Shown piece by piece: positions 1-6,063 of a DNA stretch of 7,574 nucleotides. Below the pieces are notes generated by a model that did no database searches, was not told the DNA's origin, and saw nothing but the letters and a program-made list of their open reading frames with translations. The translations under genes were made by a program, and so were the position numbers. Positions within the stretch are counted from its first letter, which is position 1. Each line of letters starts with the position of its first letter. This DNA is from Thermotogaceae bacterium (GTDB lineage: Bacteria; Thermotogota; Thermotogae; Thermotogales; Thermotogaceae): NCBI GenBank assembly GCA_021161105.1, contig JAGHBG010000248.1, forward strand, positions 1 to 7,574. The letters run 5' to 3'.

Positions 1-1276
1 CTATATAGGGATCCTTTTCAGGTGTTATTTGAATTTCTTTCTTTGTATAATCCAGTACTTTTTCGCTTTCACTCGCTTTTATTTCTGATTCGCTTTCTTC
101 CTCTGTTGAAGCTGCTTTTAATCTTACTTCAACATTTGGAATTATACCCTGGCCGTGTATATCTCTACCTGATGGTGTTAAATAATGAGCAGTTGTCAAA
201 TAAAGCATGCCACCATTGCTCAACATAATTCCTGATTGTACGGAGCCTTTGCCAAATGTTTTTTGACCAACGACTATGCCTCTTTCATGATCCTTAATTG
301 CTCCTGTTACTATTTCTGAAGCAGATGCAGAACCATTATTCACAAGTACAATTAATGGTAAGTCTGTTGGGACCTGCTCGTCAATTTTTCGAAAAGTCTT
401 CGAACTTGTCGTACCGACAACTGATATGACTTTATCATTTATTTCATAAGCCTGTTCATCTCCAAAGGTGTCACGGATCTTAACTATAATTCCTTTTTGA
501 ATGAACATTGAAGAAACTAAAACTGCCTGGTCCAGGTATCCTCCAGGGTTATCTCTGAGATCCAGTATAAGTGCCTTTACATTTTTGCTGAGAACCATGT
601 TGACTGCTTCTTTTAGATCATCATAAGTAGTTTCCATGAACTTTGTTATTTTTATATATCCAATTCTTCCTGTATTAGACTCAAATGTAGCGTATTTTAC
701 AGGAATTATTGTTATTTTTTCTCGCATTACTTCCAATTCTATAGGCTCTTTAACGCCTTCTCTATAAATTTTAAGCTTTACTTTAGTGCCAGGAAGTCCT
801 CTTAAATTTTTAACTGCTTCCATATAAGTCATTTCGGAAGTTGGAGTTCCATCTATCTCAATTATTCTATCTCCCGATCTTATTCCCTTTCTCCAGGCGG
901 GTGTTCCATACATTGGAGCAACTACCTCTATTGCTTCCATTTCTTTATCCCAGGTGACTTCCATTCCAAGGCCGCCGTATTCCCCTTTCATTTCGATTTC
1001 CTCTTCCTCAAGCATTTTAGGACTTATGTAATGAGAGAACTTGTCAAGACTTTTCAGGAGTCCATCTATTCCATAATCCACTAATTTTTCATAATCCAGC
1101 GAGTCTTTGTCGTAATAGTATTTAGTTATATATTGAATAGTTTCGTATATTGGAGTAATTAGCCTAAGCGTGTCATTTTGAGAAGAATTCGTTGCAGCGG
1201 ACAATATCCAACCTGTAGAAAGGGCAATAACTGCTATTAACACGTACTGAATAAACTTTTTTGTGTTTCTTTTCAT
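1..1276 (-). CDS. ctpA: S41 carboxyl-terminal processing protease, 3' end cut by window edge
   Basis: This is a membrane-anchored serine protease that cleaves the C-terminal tails of extracytoplasmic proteins. 425 codons are visible and no stop is reached, so only the last few residues should be missing, since family members usually have about 400-450. A signal anchor spans about residues 8-27 after a basic N-terminus (MKRNTKK). A PDZ domain covers about 100-180, starting at the YGGLGMEV motif. The peptidase core spans about 195-385, with DLRDNPGG at 239-246. The catalytic serine is S318 in NNGSASASEI and the general-base lysine is K343 in TFGKGSV; the 25-residue spacing matches known CtpA/CtpB/D1P enzymes, and E321 sits at the usual Ser+3 position. 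A Glu/Ser-rich stretch (391-406) follows the core. The ATG overlaps the upstream phosphoesterase stop by 4 nt (ATGA), and GAGGAGGTG lies 8 nt upstream of it. The family assignment is secure; the substrate is unknown. Confidence 0.96.
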   Translation of the reverse strand, partial: MKRNTKKFIQYVLIAVIALSTGWILSAATNSSQNDTLRLITPIYETIQYITKYYYDKDSLDYEKLVDYGIDGLLKSLDKFSHYISPKMLEEEEIEMKGEYGGLGMEVTWDKEMEAIEVVAPMYGTPAWRKGIRSGDRIIEIDGTPTSEMTYMEAVKNLRGLPGTKVKLKIYREGVKEPIELEVMREKITIIPVKYATFESNTGRIGYIKITKFMETTYDDLKEAVNMVLSKNVKALILDLRDNPGGYLDQAVLVSSMFIQKGIIVKIRDTFGDEQAYEINDKVISVVGTTSSKTFRKIDEQVPTDLPLIVLVNNGSASASEIVTGAIKDHERGIVVGQKTFGKGSVQSGIMLSNGGMLYLTTAHYLTPSGRDIHGQGIIPNVEVRLKAASTEEESESEIKASESEKVLDYTKKEIQITPEKDPYI

Positions 1277-1830
1277 AAGCTCAACACCTCCTCAAATATC
1301 TTTGATCCGTCAAGGGAATAAATGGCGGCTGTAACATATTCTTCGTCAAGTAAAAGTGTTGCGAAACTCTTTGGGTAACCACCTTTTGGCAGGCTTAAGC
1401 TTCCAGGATTTATAACATATATACCATGTTTTTTTTCAATTTTGGGTATATGGGTATGTCCCCTTAGTAGAATTTTCGCACCGTGGTATTTTGCAAATTC
1501 AACTTCATCGGATTCTTCTATTTGATCTCCATGGATCATAACAAATTTCCAGTTTCCTATAAATTCTTCAACGAGTCGTGACATTTCTGACAAACCCAAA
1601 ACTATTATATCTACATCTGCATCACAATTCCCTCTGATATAATCGATGTTGTAGTTTTTAAGATCTTCTGCCAGAGCTTTTGGATTGTAATCTTCCGGCA
1701 AAGGATTCCTTGGACCATGGTATAAAACATCACCAAGATGCCATATATGATCAGCGTCTCTGATATAAGGTTTGACCTCATCCCAGGAAGATTTTGAACC
1801 ATGAGTATCAGAAATCACAATTATTTTCAC
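1273..1830 (-). CDS. yfcE: YfcE/MJ0936-type metallophosphoesterase
   Basis: This is a cytoplasmic metal-dependent phosphodiesterase of the calcineurin-like (Metallophos_2) family. E. coli YfcE acts on artificial phosphodiesters, and its natural substrate is not settled. The metal ligands are all present: D8 and H10 (SDTHG), D34 (LGD), N68 (GNCD), H100 (HGD), and H125 and H127 (GHTH). The segment after the second motif (VLYHGPRNPLPEDYNP, 35-50) and the NPGS..PKGG block (141-151) are diagnostic of the YfcE branch rather than of generic phosphoesterases. The length of 185 residues is normal. The start is GTG, overlapping the thioesterase stop in a GTGA junction, with AGAGGTG 5 nt upstream. The adjacent ATG at 1832 is in the thioesterase frame and runs straight into its stop, so it is not the start. 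The 3' end overlaps the protease start by 4 nt. Confidence 0.95.
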   Translation of the reverse strand: MKIIVISDTHGSKSSWDEVKPYIRDADHIWHLGDVLYHGPRNPLPEDYNPKALAEDLKNYNIDYIRGNCDADVDIIVLGLSEMSRLVEEFIGNWKFVMIHGDQIEESDEVEFAKYHGAKILLRGHTHIPKIEKKHGIYVINPGSLSLPKGGYPKSFATLLLDEEYVTAAIYSLDGSKIFEEVLSL

Positions 1831-2231
1831 ATTTTCACCTCTTTTACCTGAAGATATAGCCCTTCAGCTTCCGCGTATACCTTGTTGTCTTTTTTCAGAT
1901 AGGCCTTAACATTGATTTTTCTTCCTTTCAATTCTACCACCTCAGCTTCCAAGTTATACTCTTCATTAATTTTTATAGGTTTCCTATAAGTTATACTTAA
2001 TTTAGCTGTAACCACCTTTATCTTGCCAAGAAAGCCCGCGGCGTAAGCCATCACTTCGTCTAACGCTGCTGCAATAACACCACCGTGAACAAGCTCTTTC
2101 CAGCCTTGATGATGTTTCTTAAACATGACCTTAGTCCGGGCTTTTCCGTTATTATAAGATACATTAAGCTGGAGTCCACAATCATTGTTTTTTCCACAAC
2201 CAAAACACATTTCACTAAAATTTAATTCCAA
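1827..2231 (-). CDS. PaaI-type hotdog-fold thioesterase
   Basis: This is a probable acyl-CoA (or similar thioester) hydrolase of the 4HBT/PaaI hotdog superfamily, 134 residues, which is the normal size for a single-domain subunit that works as a dimer or tetramer in the cytoplasm. The HGG motif (49-51) followed by a long hydrophobic helix with D58 (VIAAALDEVMAYAAG) is the characteristic active-site region. The N-terminus carries C9-x2-C12 and C18 in a CFGCGKNNDCGL pattern, which is seen in a subset of this superfamily. The C-terminal strands (Y..EA.GL) also fit the fold. The start is TTG, chosen because AAGGAGGG lies 7 nt before it and because the conserved N-terminal block begins at once; no ATG is available. 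It begins 2 nt after the permease stop. The substrate cannot be read from the sequence. Confidence 0.88.
   Translation of the reverse strand: MELNFSEMCFGCGKNNDCGLQLNVSYNNGKARTKVMFKKHHQGWKELVHGGVIAAALDEVMAYAAGFLGKIKVVTAKLSITYRKPIKINEEYNLEAEVVELKGRKINVKAYLKKDNKVYAEAEGLYLQVKEVKM
1836..1842 (-). promoter_or_regulatory. Ribosome binding site for the GTG start of the phosphoesterase
   Basis: The minus strand reads AGAGGTG, 5 nt before the GTG at 1830. The GTG is preferred to the ATG two bases upstream, which is in the thioesterase frame. Confidence 0.65.
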
Positions 2232-2233
2232 TC

Positions 2234-3349
2234 TTATTCCCTCCTTAAAGCATATTTGGATGCAAACACAGAGGCAACAGCTGCGATAAAGTTAGCGATT
2301 ATAATGTTCATTATCTGCCCATACACAGAAATATCACCAAAAATTTGGGTTTTTCTCACAGCCAGTGTTGTATTGAAAATAACCGTTCTTTCTATGATCT
2401 TTTGAAGCCATTCCGGCATACTCATAAGTGGTACCAGTGAACCACTTGCCATGAAGACAAACATAAGTGTTCCAGTCATTAAGAGTACATTTACTCCTTT
2501 GTTTGGCGAGATTGCAGATATAATGAATCCAATATAGGAATAAAAGAGGTTTGATAAAACAATCAATGGGAAAAGGATCTTGAGGTCGATCACACCGTCA
2601 GTCAGGTAATGATATGCAATATATGCAAGCATGGACTCAAGCATTCCAAGAAGGGCGTAGGCAAGAGTAGCAGAAAAAGCAAAACCAGCGTAATTTACGT
2701 TGGATATTTTGTAAATCGAGAACATTTGAAACTCTTTCTCTTCAATTATTGACAAAGAAGAAAGAGTTATAACAACAAGTACACCAGACAAAAATACAAC
2801 AGCGGGTGCCATAACTGAACTCAACGATAATGGAATTTTCCCCTCGGATATTAAGTCTGGAGCTGGATAACCTTTTCCTACAAACAGATACTTTAAGACT
2901 TTTGGATCAAAAAACATGCTACCTTCAAGATCATCAAACAAGGATTTAATTACTATATAAATTCCTGATGCTATTTGTAAATCGTAGGGGCTTGGAACAA
3001 AGTAGAGGTAAGATTGCTCCCTCGCATAAACTTTTTTAGTAAAGTCCTCAGGAATTATTATGACAGCGTGTGCTTTTCCTTTTAATAGAGCATCTTTGTA
3101 ATTCTTTTCATTAAGTTCAATTATTGAGCCTCCATTAAAGAACGATATAATAAGCTTTACTGTGAAACCTCCTATAGGATCTTTATTTTTATTGACAAAG
3201 CCTAATCGCATGTTTGAAATTCCATAATTAGCGTACATCAAAGAACCAATACTTGCAATCAAAATAGGAGCTATTATCAATATAATAATCACAGATGGCT
3301 TTCTAAGAAGCTTTGAAAGTTCCTTTAAGAAGATTCCCCAACTCTTCAT
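2234..3349 (-). CDS. ABC-2 type transporter permease subunit
   Basis: This is the membrane subunit of an ABC exporter, 371 residues, with the ABC-2 membrane layout. A cytoplasmic basic N-terminus (KELSKLLRKPS) leads into TM1 (about 18-40). A large extracytoplasmic domain follows (about 41-175), then five more hydrophobic segments near 177-200, 221-246, 256-280, 286-308 and 344-365. The charged loop after TM2 (IIEEKEF, 201-207) matches the coupling-helix region that contacts the ATPase in NatB/YhaP-like permeases. No ATP-binding subunit is encoded anywhere in the window, so the partner must be elsewhere or beyond the edges. The ATG overlaps the tmk stop (ATGA), and AAGGAGGA lies 7 nt before it, inside the tmk coding sequence. 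The transported substrate is unknown; ions, peptides, lipids or drugs are all possible for this family. Confidence 0.9.
   Translation of the reverse strand: MKSWGIFLKELSKLLRKPSVIIILIIAPILIASIGSLMYANYGISNMRLGFVNKNKDPIGGFTVKLIISFFNGGSIIELNEKNYKDALLKGKAHAVIIIPEDFTKKVYAREQSYLYFVPSPYDLQIASGIYIVIKSLFDDLEGSMFFDPKVLKYLFVGKGYPAPDLISEGKIPLSLSSVMAPAVVFLSGVLVVITLSSLSIIEEKEFQMFSIYKISNVNYAGFAFSATLAYALLGMLESMLAYIAYHYLTDGVIDLKILFPLIVLSNLFYSYIGFIISAISPNKGVNVLLMTGTLMFVFMASGSLVPLMSMPEWLQKIIERTVIFNTTLAVRKTQIFGDISVYGQIMNIIIANFIAAVASVFASKYALRRE
2239..2246 (-). promoter_or_regulatory. Ribosome binding site for the TTG start of the thioesterase
   Basis: The minus strand reads AAGGAGGG, 7 nt before the TTG at 2231, overlapping the last codons of the permease. 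This strong site makes the TTG start convincing. Confidence 0.75.
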
Positions 3350-3969
3350 GCATTTTTCCTCCTTAACAATTCTTCAACTTCCTTTTTAATAACTTTCCAG
3401 ACTTTATCAGGACTCATTGTTCCGTTTACTAGTTTTATTCTTTCCAGTTCCTTAGCCATCTTTAGATAACCTTCTCTAACTCTCTTTAAAAATTCAGAAT
3501 CCTTTTCCATCCTGTCTATCTTTTTTTCTTTTCGTCTTTTTATAGATTCTTCAACAGGTATGTCAATATAAAAAGTAATATCCGGTTCTAATCCGTATGT
3601 TGCTCGGGCATTCCCACTGTTAACAAATTCTATGTCCAATCCCCTTCCATAACCCTGATAAGCTACGGAGGAATCTGCGTATCTATCAGCTATAACAATT
3701 TTTTCTCTTTCTAAGGAAGGTATTATAATCCTTTTAGTCAATATACTTCTTGAAGCCAAAAGCAAGAAGAGTTCAGCCTCCGGAGTTAAATAGGAATCCT
3801 TGTCAAGGAGTATTTGTCTAATTCTTTCACCCTCGTTTGTGCCACCAGGTTCTCTAACAATCACATAATCTACATTTAACCTATCCAAGTAATTTTTCAA
3901 TTTTTCAATTTGTGTGGTTTTTCCACTTCCATCTATCCCTTCAAAAGAAATAAAAACACCTTTTTTCAC
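3346..3969 (-). CDS. tmk: Thymidylate kinase (dTMP kinase)
   Basis: The enzyme phosphorylates dTMP to dTDP with ATP in the cytoplasm, an essential step of dTTP synthesis for DNA replication. At 207 residues it has the normal length. The P-loop is GIDGSGKT (11-18). The REPGGT motif (39-44) and DRYADSS (95-101) are the dTMP-binding and catalytic signatures of the family. The basic segment RRKEKKIDR (145-153) is the LID region. The start is GTG, sharing one base with the TAG stop of the upstream antiporter gene (TAGTG), with AGGGGGA 7 nt before it. The 3' end overlaps the permease start by 4 nt. Its position directly behind an antiporter operon, rather than beside DNA replication genes such as holB, is notable. 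The functional call is secure. Confidence 0.98.
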   Translation of the reverse strand: MKKGVFISFEGIDGSGKTTQIEKLKNYLDRLNVDYVIVREPGGTNEGERIRQILLDKDSYLTPEAELFLLLASRSILTKRIIIPSLEREKIVIADRYADSSVAYQGYGRGLDIEFVNSGNARATYGLEPDITFYIDIPVEESIKRRKEKKIDRMEKDSEFLKRVREGYLKMAKELERIKLVNGTMSPDKVWKVIKKEVEELLRRKNA

Positions 3970-4592
3970 TACACAATCCCCCTATGCTTCATCAAATTAT
4001 AAGTTATTATCCATGTTCCTGCCATGACTTTAAAATATATAAATACATTTTGAAATATAATAATCAAATCTGCTTTGAACCGGAACTCTATTATACTTGT
4101 TATAATGATAATAACTACCATGACTTTTTCCATTATATTCACTTTGAATTTTTCAAACTCGGTTTCAAAGCTTTCAAAACCTCTGGCAAATCCCATTAGC
4201 ATCAGAGCAGTTCCTCCTGCGACTCCCGCAGTAAATCCTCCTCCGGGATATTTATGGCCCGTTACGGCTATGTAAAGAGAAAAAACCATGGCTAAAAATC
4301 CAAAAAAGCCCGAAATGCTTTTTATTGTTTCTTCTTTTATATTATAAATGGAATGGGACAAACCTTTGTGATGGTATTCTACTCCCAGCACAACTAATGA
4401 AAAAATCAAAACCTCAAAAATCGTATCATACATTCTATCCTTAAGATATATTGTTGTAACGGTATTTTGATATCCCCCTTCTTTTACTACATCCAGAGCT
4501 GAGTTTTTAGAGAATTCAAAACTCCCGTATATCTTTATGATAACTAAAGCAACAAGTATTATAGAAACCATTAATACAATCCTATCTCGCAT
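3969..4592 (-). CDS. mrpB: MbhE-MrpB fusion subunit of a cation/proton antiporter
   Basis: This is an inner-membrane subunit of an Mrp/Mbh-type multisubunit antiporter and joins two subunits that are usually separate. Residues 1 to about 75 resemble MbhE, the extreme C-terminal domain of MrpA: TM1 (5-23), an extracytoplasmic loop, then NTVTTIYLKDRMYDTIFE (43-60) with the conserved D-T-x-x-E pattern leading into TM2. Residues about 90-207 are an MnhB/MrpB domain, with TM segments near 93-111, 119-136, 153-169 and 174-197 and the hallmark TGHKYPGGGFTAGV (111-124). At 207 residues it is about the sum of the two parts. The ATG lies inside the 3' end of the preceding gene (11-nt overlap), with TGAGGTGA 9 nt upstream. 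It ends with a 1-nt overlap with tmk. The exported ion (Na+ or K+) cannot be told from the sequence. Confidence 0.88.
   Translation of the reverse strand: MRDRIVLMVSIILVALVIIKIYGSFEFSKNSALDVVKEGGYQNTVTTIYLKDRMYDTIFEVLIFSLVVLGVEYHHKGLSHSIYNIKEETIKSISGFFGFLAMVFSLYIAVTGHKYPGGGFTAGVAGGTALMLMGFARGFESFETEFEKFKVNIMEKVMVVIIIITSIIEFRFKADLIIIFQNVFIYFKVMAGTWIITYNLMKHRGIV
3977..3983 (-). promoter_or_regulatory. Ribosome binding site for the GTG start of tmk
   Basis: The minus strand reads AGGGGGA, 7 nt before the GTG at 3969. It supports a GTG start that shares its first base with the TAG stop of the antiporter subunit. Confidence 0.6.
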
Positions 4593-5223
4593 ATTTCCGA
4601 ATCACCTCATCATATTTTCCGTTTTCCTTTATTTCTTGCAAATAAGATTCAAATTCGTTTTCGTGATTTATGAATTTTATCGTGTAAAACCCCTCTCTTT
4701 CGGAGATAATATTGCTTTTTTCATCTATACTTACATTGAGCAGTCCTTTTTCTGTTCCATCGCTAAATTTAAAGATTTTTGTTTCCAAAATTTTTATGCC
4801 TGAATCAATTACGTCTCCACATGCAACATCTATTTCTTCCTTTTTCAATGCCTTTAAAAGTTTATCTTTGTCGTCGAATTCTTTTATATCCATTTTATAT
4901 CCGTAAGAATCGCAGAAGTTTTTTAAAAGAACATACTCTATTCCATCATAATCAGCTGGTCTTTTTTCAAAGAGGAGTCTTGTATTTACAAAACCAACCC
5001 TGAGTACTTTCATTCCTCTAAGAATAAGAACATAAACATAGGTTGTCAAAAGTGCGCCTATCATTGCTTCTGTTAAAGCCACATCTGGTGCCATGTGATA
5101 AGCATAGGCTCCTACCATCAATGTACTCAGAATTAACCGGGAGATAACACCATGTAGTGCCTTTTTTTGCATAACAGTAAAACCGGATACAAAAACCAAT
5201 AGCCATAAGTAAATTTCTCTCAT
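4582..5223 (-). CDS. MbhD-like (DUF4040) antiporter subunit fused to a partial solute-binding-protein-like domain
   Basis: Residues 1-70 form three TM segments (about 3-19, 24-43 and 47-69) with APDVALTEAMIGA at 45-57, the signature of MbhD and the MrpA C-terminal DUF4040 region. They are expected to sit in the antiporter membrane arm, and E52 is the conserved acidic residue. Residues 72-213 look like a family 3 extracytoplasmic solute-binding domain: the opening strand KVLRVGFVN, the helix GIEYVLLKNFCDSYGYK, then LLKALKKEEIDVACGD, and a closing ESYLQEIKENGKYDEVIRKYAR-like helix pair (192-213). Only about 140 residues are present against the usual 220 or so. The piece between the two halves of lobe 1 is about 35 residues, so lobe 2 appears to be missing. 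The Arg that normally follows the DVIxxG strand and holds amino-acid carboxylates is not seen. The ATG overlaps the mrpG stop (ATGA), with AAGAGGT 7 nt upstream. The N-terminal call is firm; the SBP call is by pattern only. Confidence 0.82.
   Translation of the reverse strand: MREIYLWLLVFVSGFTVMQKKALHGVISRLILSTLMVGAYAYHMAPDVALTEAMIGALLTTYVYVLILRGMKVLRVGFVNTRLLFEKRPADYDGIEYVLLKNFCDSYGYKMDIKEFDDKDKLLKALKKEEIDVACGDVIDSGIKILETKIFKFSDGTEKGLLNVSIDEKSNIISEREGFYTIKFINHENEFESYLQEIKENGKYDEVIRKYAR
4602..4609 (-). promoter_or_regulatory. Ribosome binding site for the mbhE-mrpB fusion
   Basis: The minus strand reads TGAGGTGA, 9 nt before the ATG at 4592, inside the coding region of the SBP-like domain. 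It supports a start that overlaps the upstream gene by 11 nt. Confidence 0.6.
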
Positions 5224-5483
5224 TTTTCAAACCTCTTTATATATGTTTTATATATTATATGAGTTATGACTGGATTCCATATAGAAAGAAAAATCATAGC
5301 TAAAATTATTTTCCATAATTCAAATCCAGTTAAAATAATGCCAAACATAATAAGAATGCTTCCCGATACATCAGAAGCCGATATATAGTGTAGCTTTTTT
5401 GAGAATTTTTTCTCCACCAATCCTAAAAGAGTTGAAACCAGCATCAGTACAAGTCCAGAATAAACCAGGATCATAGATATCAT
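5220..5483 (-). CDS. mrpG: MrpG/MnhG antiporter subunit
   Basis: This is a small membrane subunit of the Mrp-type antiporter, 87 residues, with three hydrophobic segments (about 3-21, 36-55 and 57-75). The centre carries KLHYISASDVSGSILIMFGI (30-49), matching the family pattern of a basic residue plus Leu-His, then a small-residue region leading to D/G-rich helix 2. After helix 3, NPVITHIIYK (69-78) corresponds to the conserved P-x-x-x-H segment. MrpG proteins are usually about 90-120 residues, so this is a compact version. The ATG overlaps the mrpF stop by 4 nt, with GAGGAGTG 7 nt upstream. In known Mrp complexes, MrpE, F and G form the end of the complex that is needed for assembly and ion exchange; that role is taken from the family. 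Confidence 0.88.
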   Translation of the reverse strand: MISMILVYSGLVLMLVSTLLGLVEKKFSKKLHYISASDVSGSILIMFGIILTGFELWKIILAMIFLSIWNPVITHIIYKTYIKRFEK

Positions 5484-5722
5484 TCAAGACCACTCCTCAT
5501 GATTAAAAGGAAAATCAAAATTACACCTGCACTACTTATCATCAAAATTACAAGAGCGATATCAACAAAATATAAGATTTTCAAATTCCATCCCAGGATC
5601 AGGATCATTATAGAAATTTTTGTTCCTAATGATGCCATTGAAATGAGTTTATCCCACAAACTTTTTTTGAAACCGACTAAAAGGATAGCTATGATAGACG
5701 CCATTATTAATACCTCTGTCAT
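5480..5722 (-). CDS. mrpF: MrpF/MnhF antiporter subunit
   Basis: This is a three-helix membrane subunit of the Mrp-type antiporter, 80 residues, against a usual 85-95. The family pattern is visible: a tryptophan-aspartate before helix 2 (SLWDKLISMASLGTK, 21-35), a hydrophobic helix 2, and YFVDIALVILMIS (51-63), which matches the conserved FxDIALVxAxLxF region with D54 as the invariant acidic residue. The ATG overlaps the mrpE stop (ATGA), and AGGATGGTGA lies just upstream. It is flanked by mrpE and mrpG in the standard E-F-G order, which strengthens the call. Confidence 0.9.
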   Translation of the reverse strand: MTEVLIMASIIAILLVGFKKSLWDKLISMASLGTKISIMILILGWNLKILYFVDIALVILMISSAGVILIFLLIMRSGLE

Positions 5723-6063
5723 TTTTTCACCATCCTATGAACATAAAGAGTTTCTTTGTCCATCATTACAACTGCACTTTTTGGAGTTAAAGTTATGGAG
5801 ATTATCTTGACAATTCTATTGTTGGGCTTGCATTCCAGTGTTTCAATTTTTTCATTTTTTAAAAGCAGAACTTCGAATCCTTCAAAAACAGCTTTTGGAA
5901 TATTCATTATGACATGAAACAATATTTGGAAAAACTTTCTCCAATCTGGCTTGAATATATTATGAAAGATTAAAAAGAAGGGTAAAATAATCAGAGATTC
6001 CAGAAGGCTTTTTGTAAGAATATATATGAAAATGAAACCTACACCTAAGCTTAGAAAAGCCAT
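5719..6063 (-). CDS. mrpE: MrpE/MnhE antiporter subunit, short form
   Basis: This is a membrane subunit of the Mrp-type antiporter with a cytoplasmic C-terminal domain. Typical MrpE proteins have about 155-165 residues; this one has 114. Two hydrophobic segments (about 3-18 and 20-35) precede FFQILFHVIMNIPKAVFEGF (44-63), the amphipathic region that comes before the soluble domain. The C-terminal signature is present as ISITLTPKSAVVMMD..LYVHRM (89-111), equivalent to the family's SLTPGT...VH motif, although the usual PGT is PKS here. The start lies 13 nt inside the end of the mrpD-like gene, with GGTGGTGA 4 nt upstream. Either the N-terminus is genuinely reduced or an earlier start is used, but no better one was found. 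Confidence 0.86.
   Translation of the reverse strand: MAFLSLGVGFIFIYILTKSLLESLIILPFFLIFHNIFKPDWRKFFQILFHVIMNIPKAVFEGFEVLLLKNEKIETLECKPNNRIVKIISITLTPKSAVVMMDKETLYVHRMVKK

Noticed and set aside
22..228. 68-codon open frame on the plus strand
   Set aside because: It lies antisense within the well-supported CtpA gene, has a hydrophobic, Leu/Phe-rich composition typical of a shadow frame, and has no recognisable motif.
3984..4275. Two plus-strand open frames (3984-4199 and 4075-4275)
   Set aside because: Both are antisense to the MrpB domain, whose motifs are clear, and neither has a family signature.
4537..5003. Three plus-strand open frames opposite the SBP-like domain
   Set aside because: They are low-complexity shadow frames (Phe/Leu/Ser-rich). 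The minus-strand frame has recognisable domains and a ribosome binding site.
5018..5230. Minus-strand frame shifted against the MbhD-like domain, beginning just before it
   Set aside because: It is an out-of-frame reading of the same DNA; the other frame carries the APDVALTEA signature.
5499..5810. 103-codon plus-strand open frame
   Set aside because: It is antisense to mrpF and the end of mrpE, which are recognisable by their motifs.
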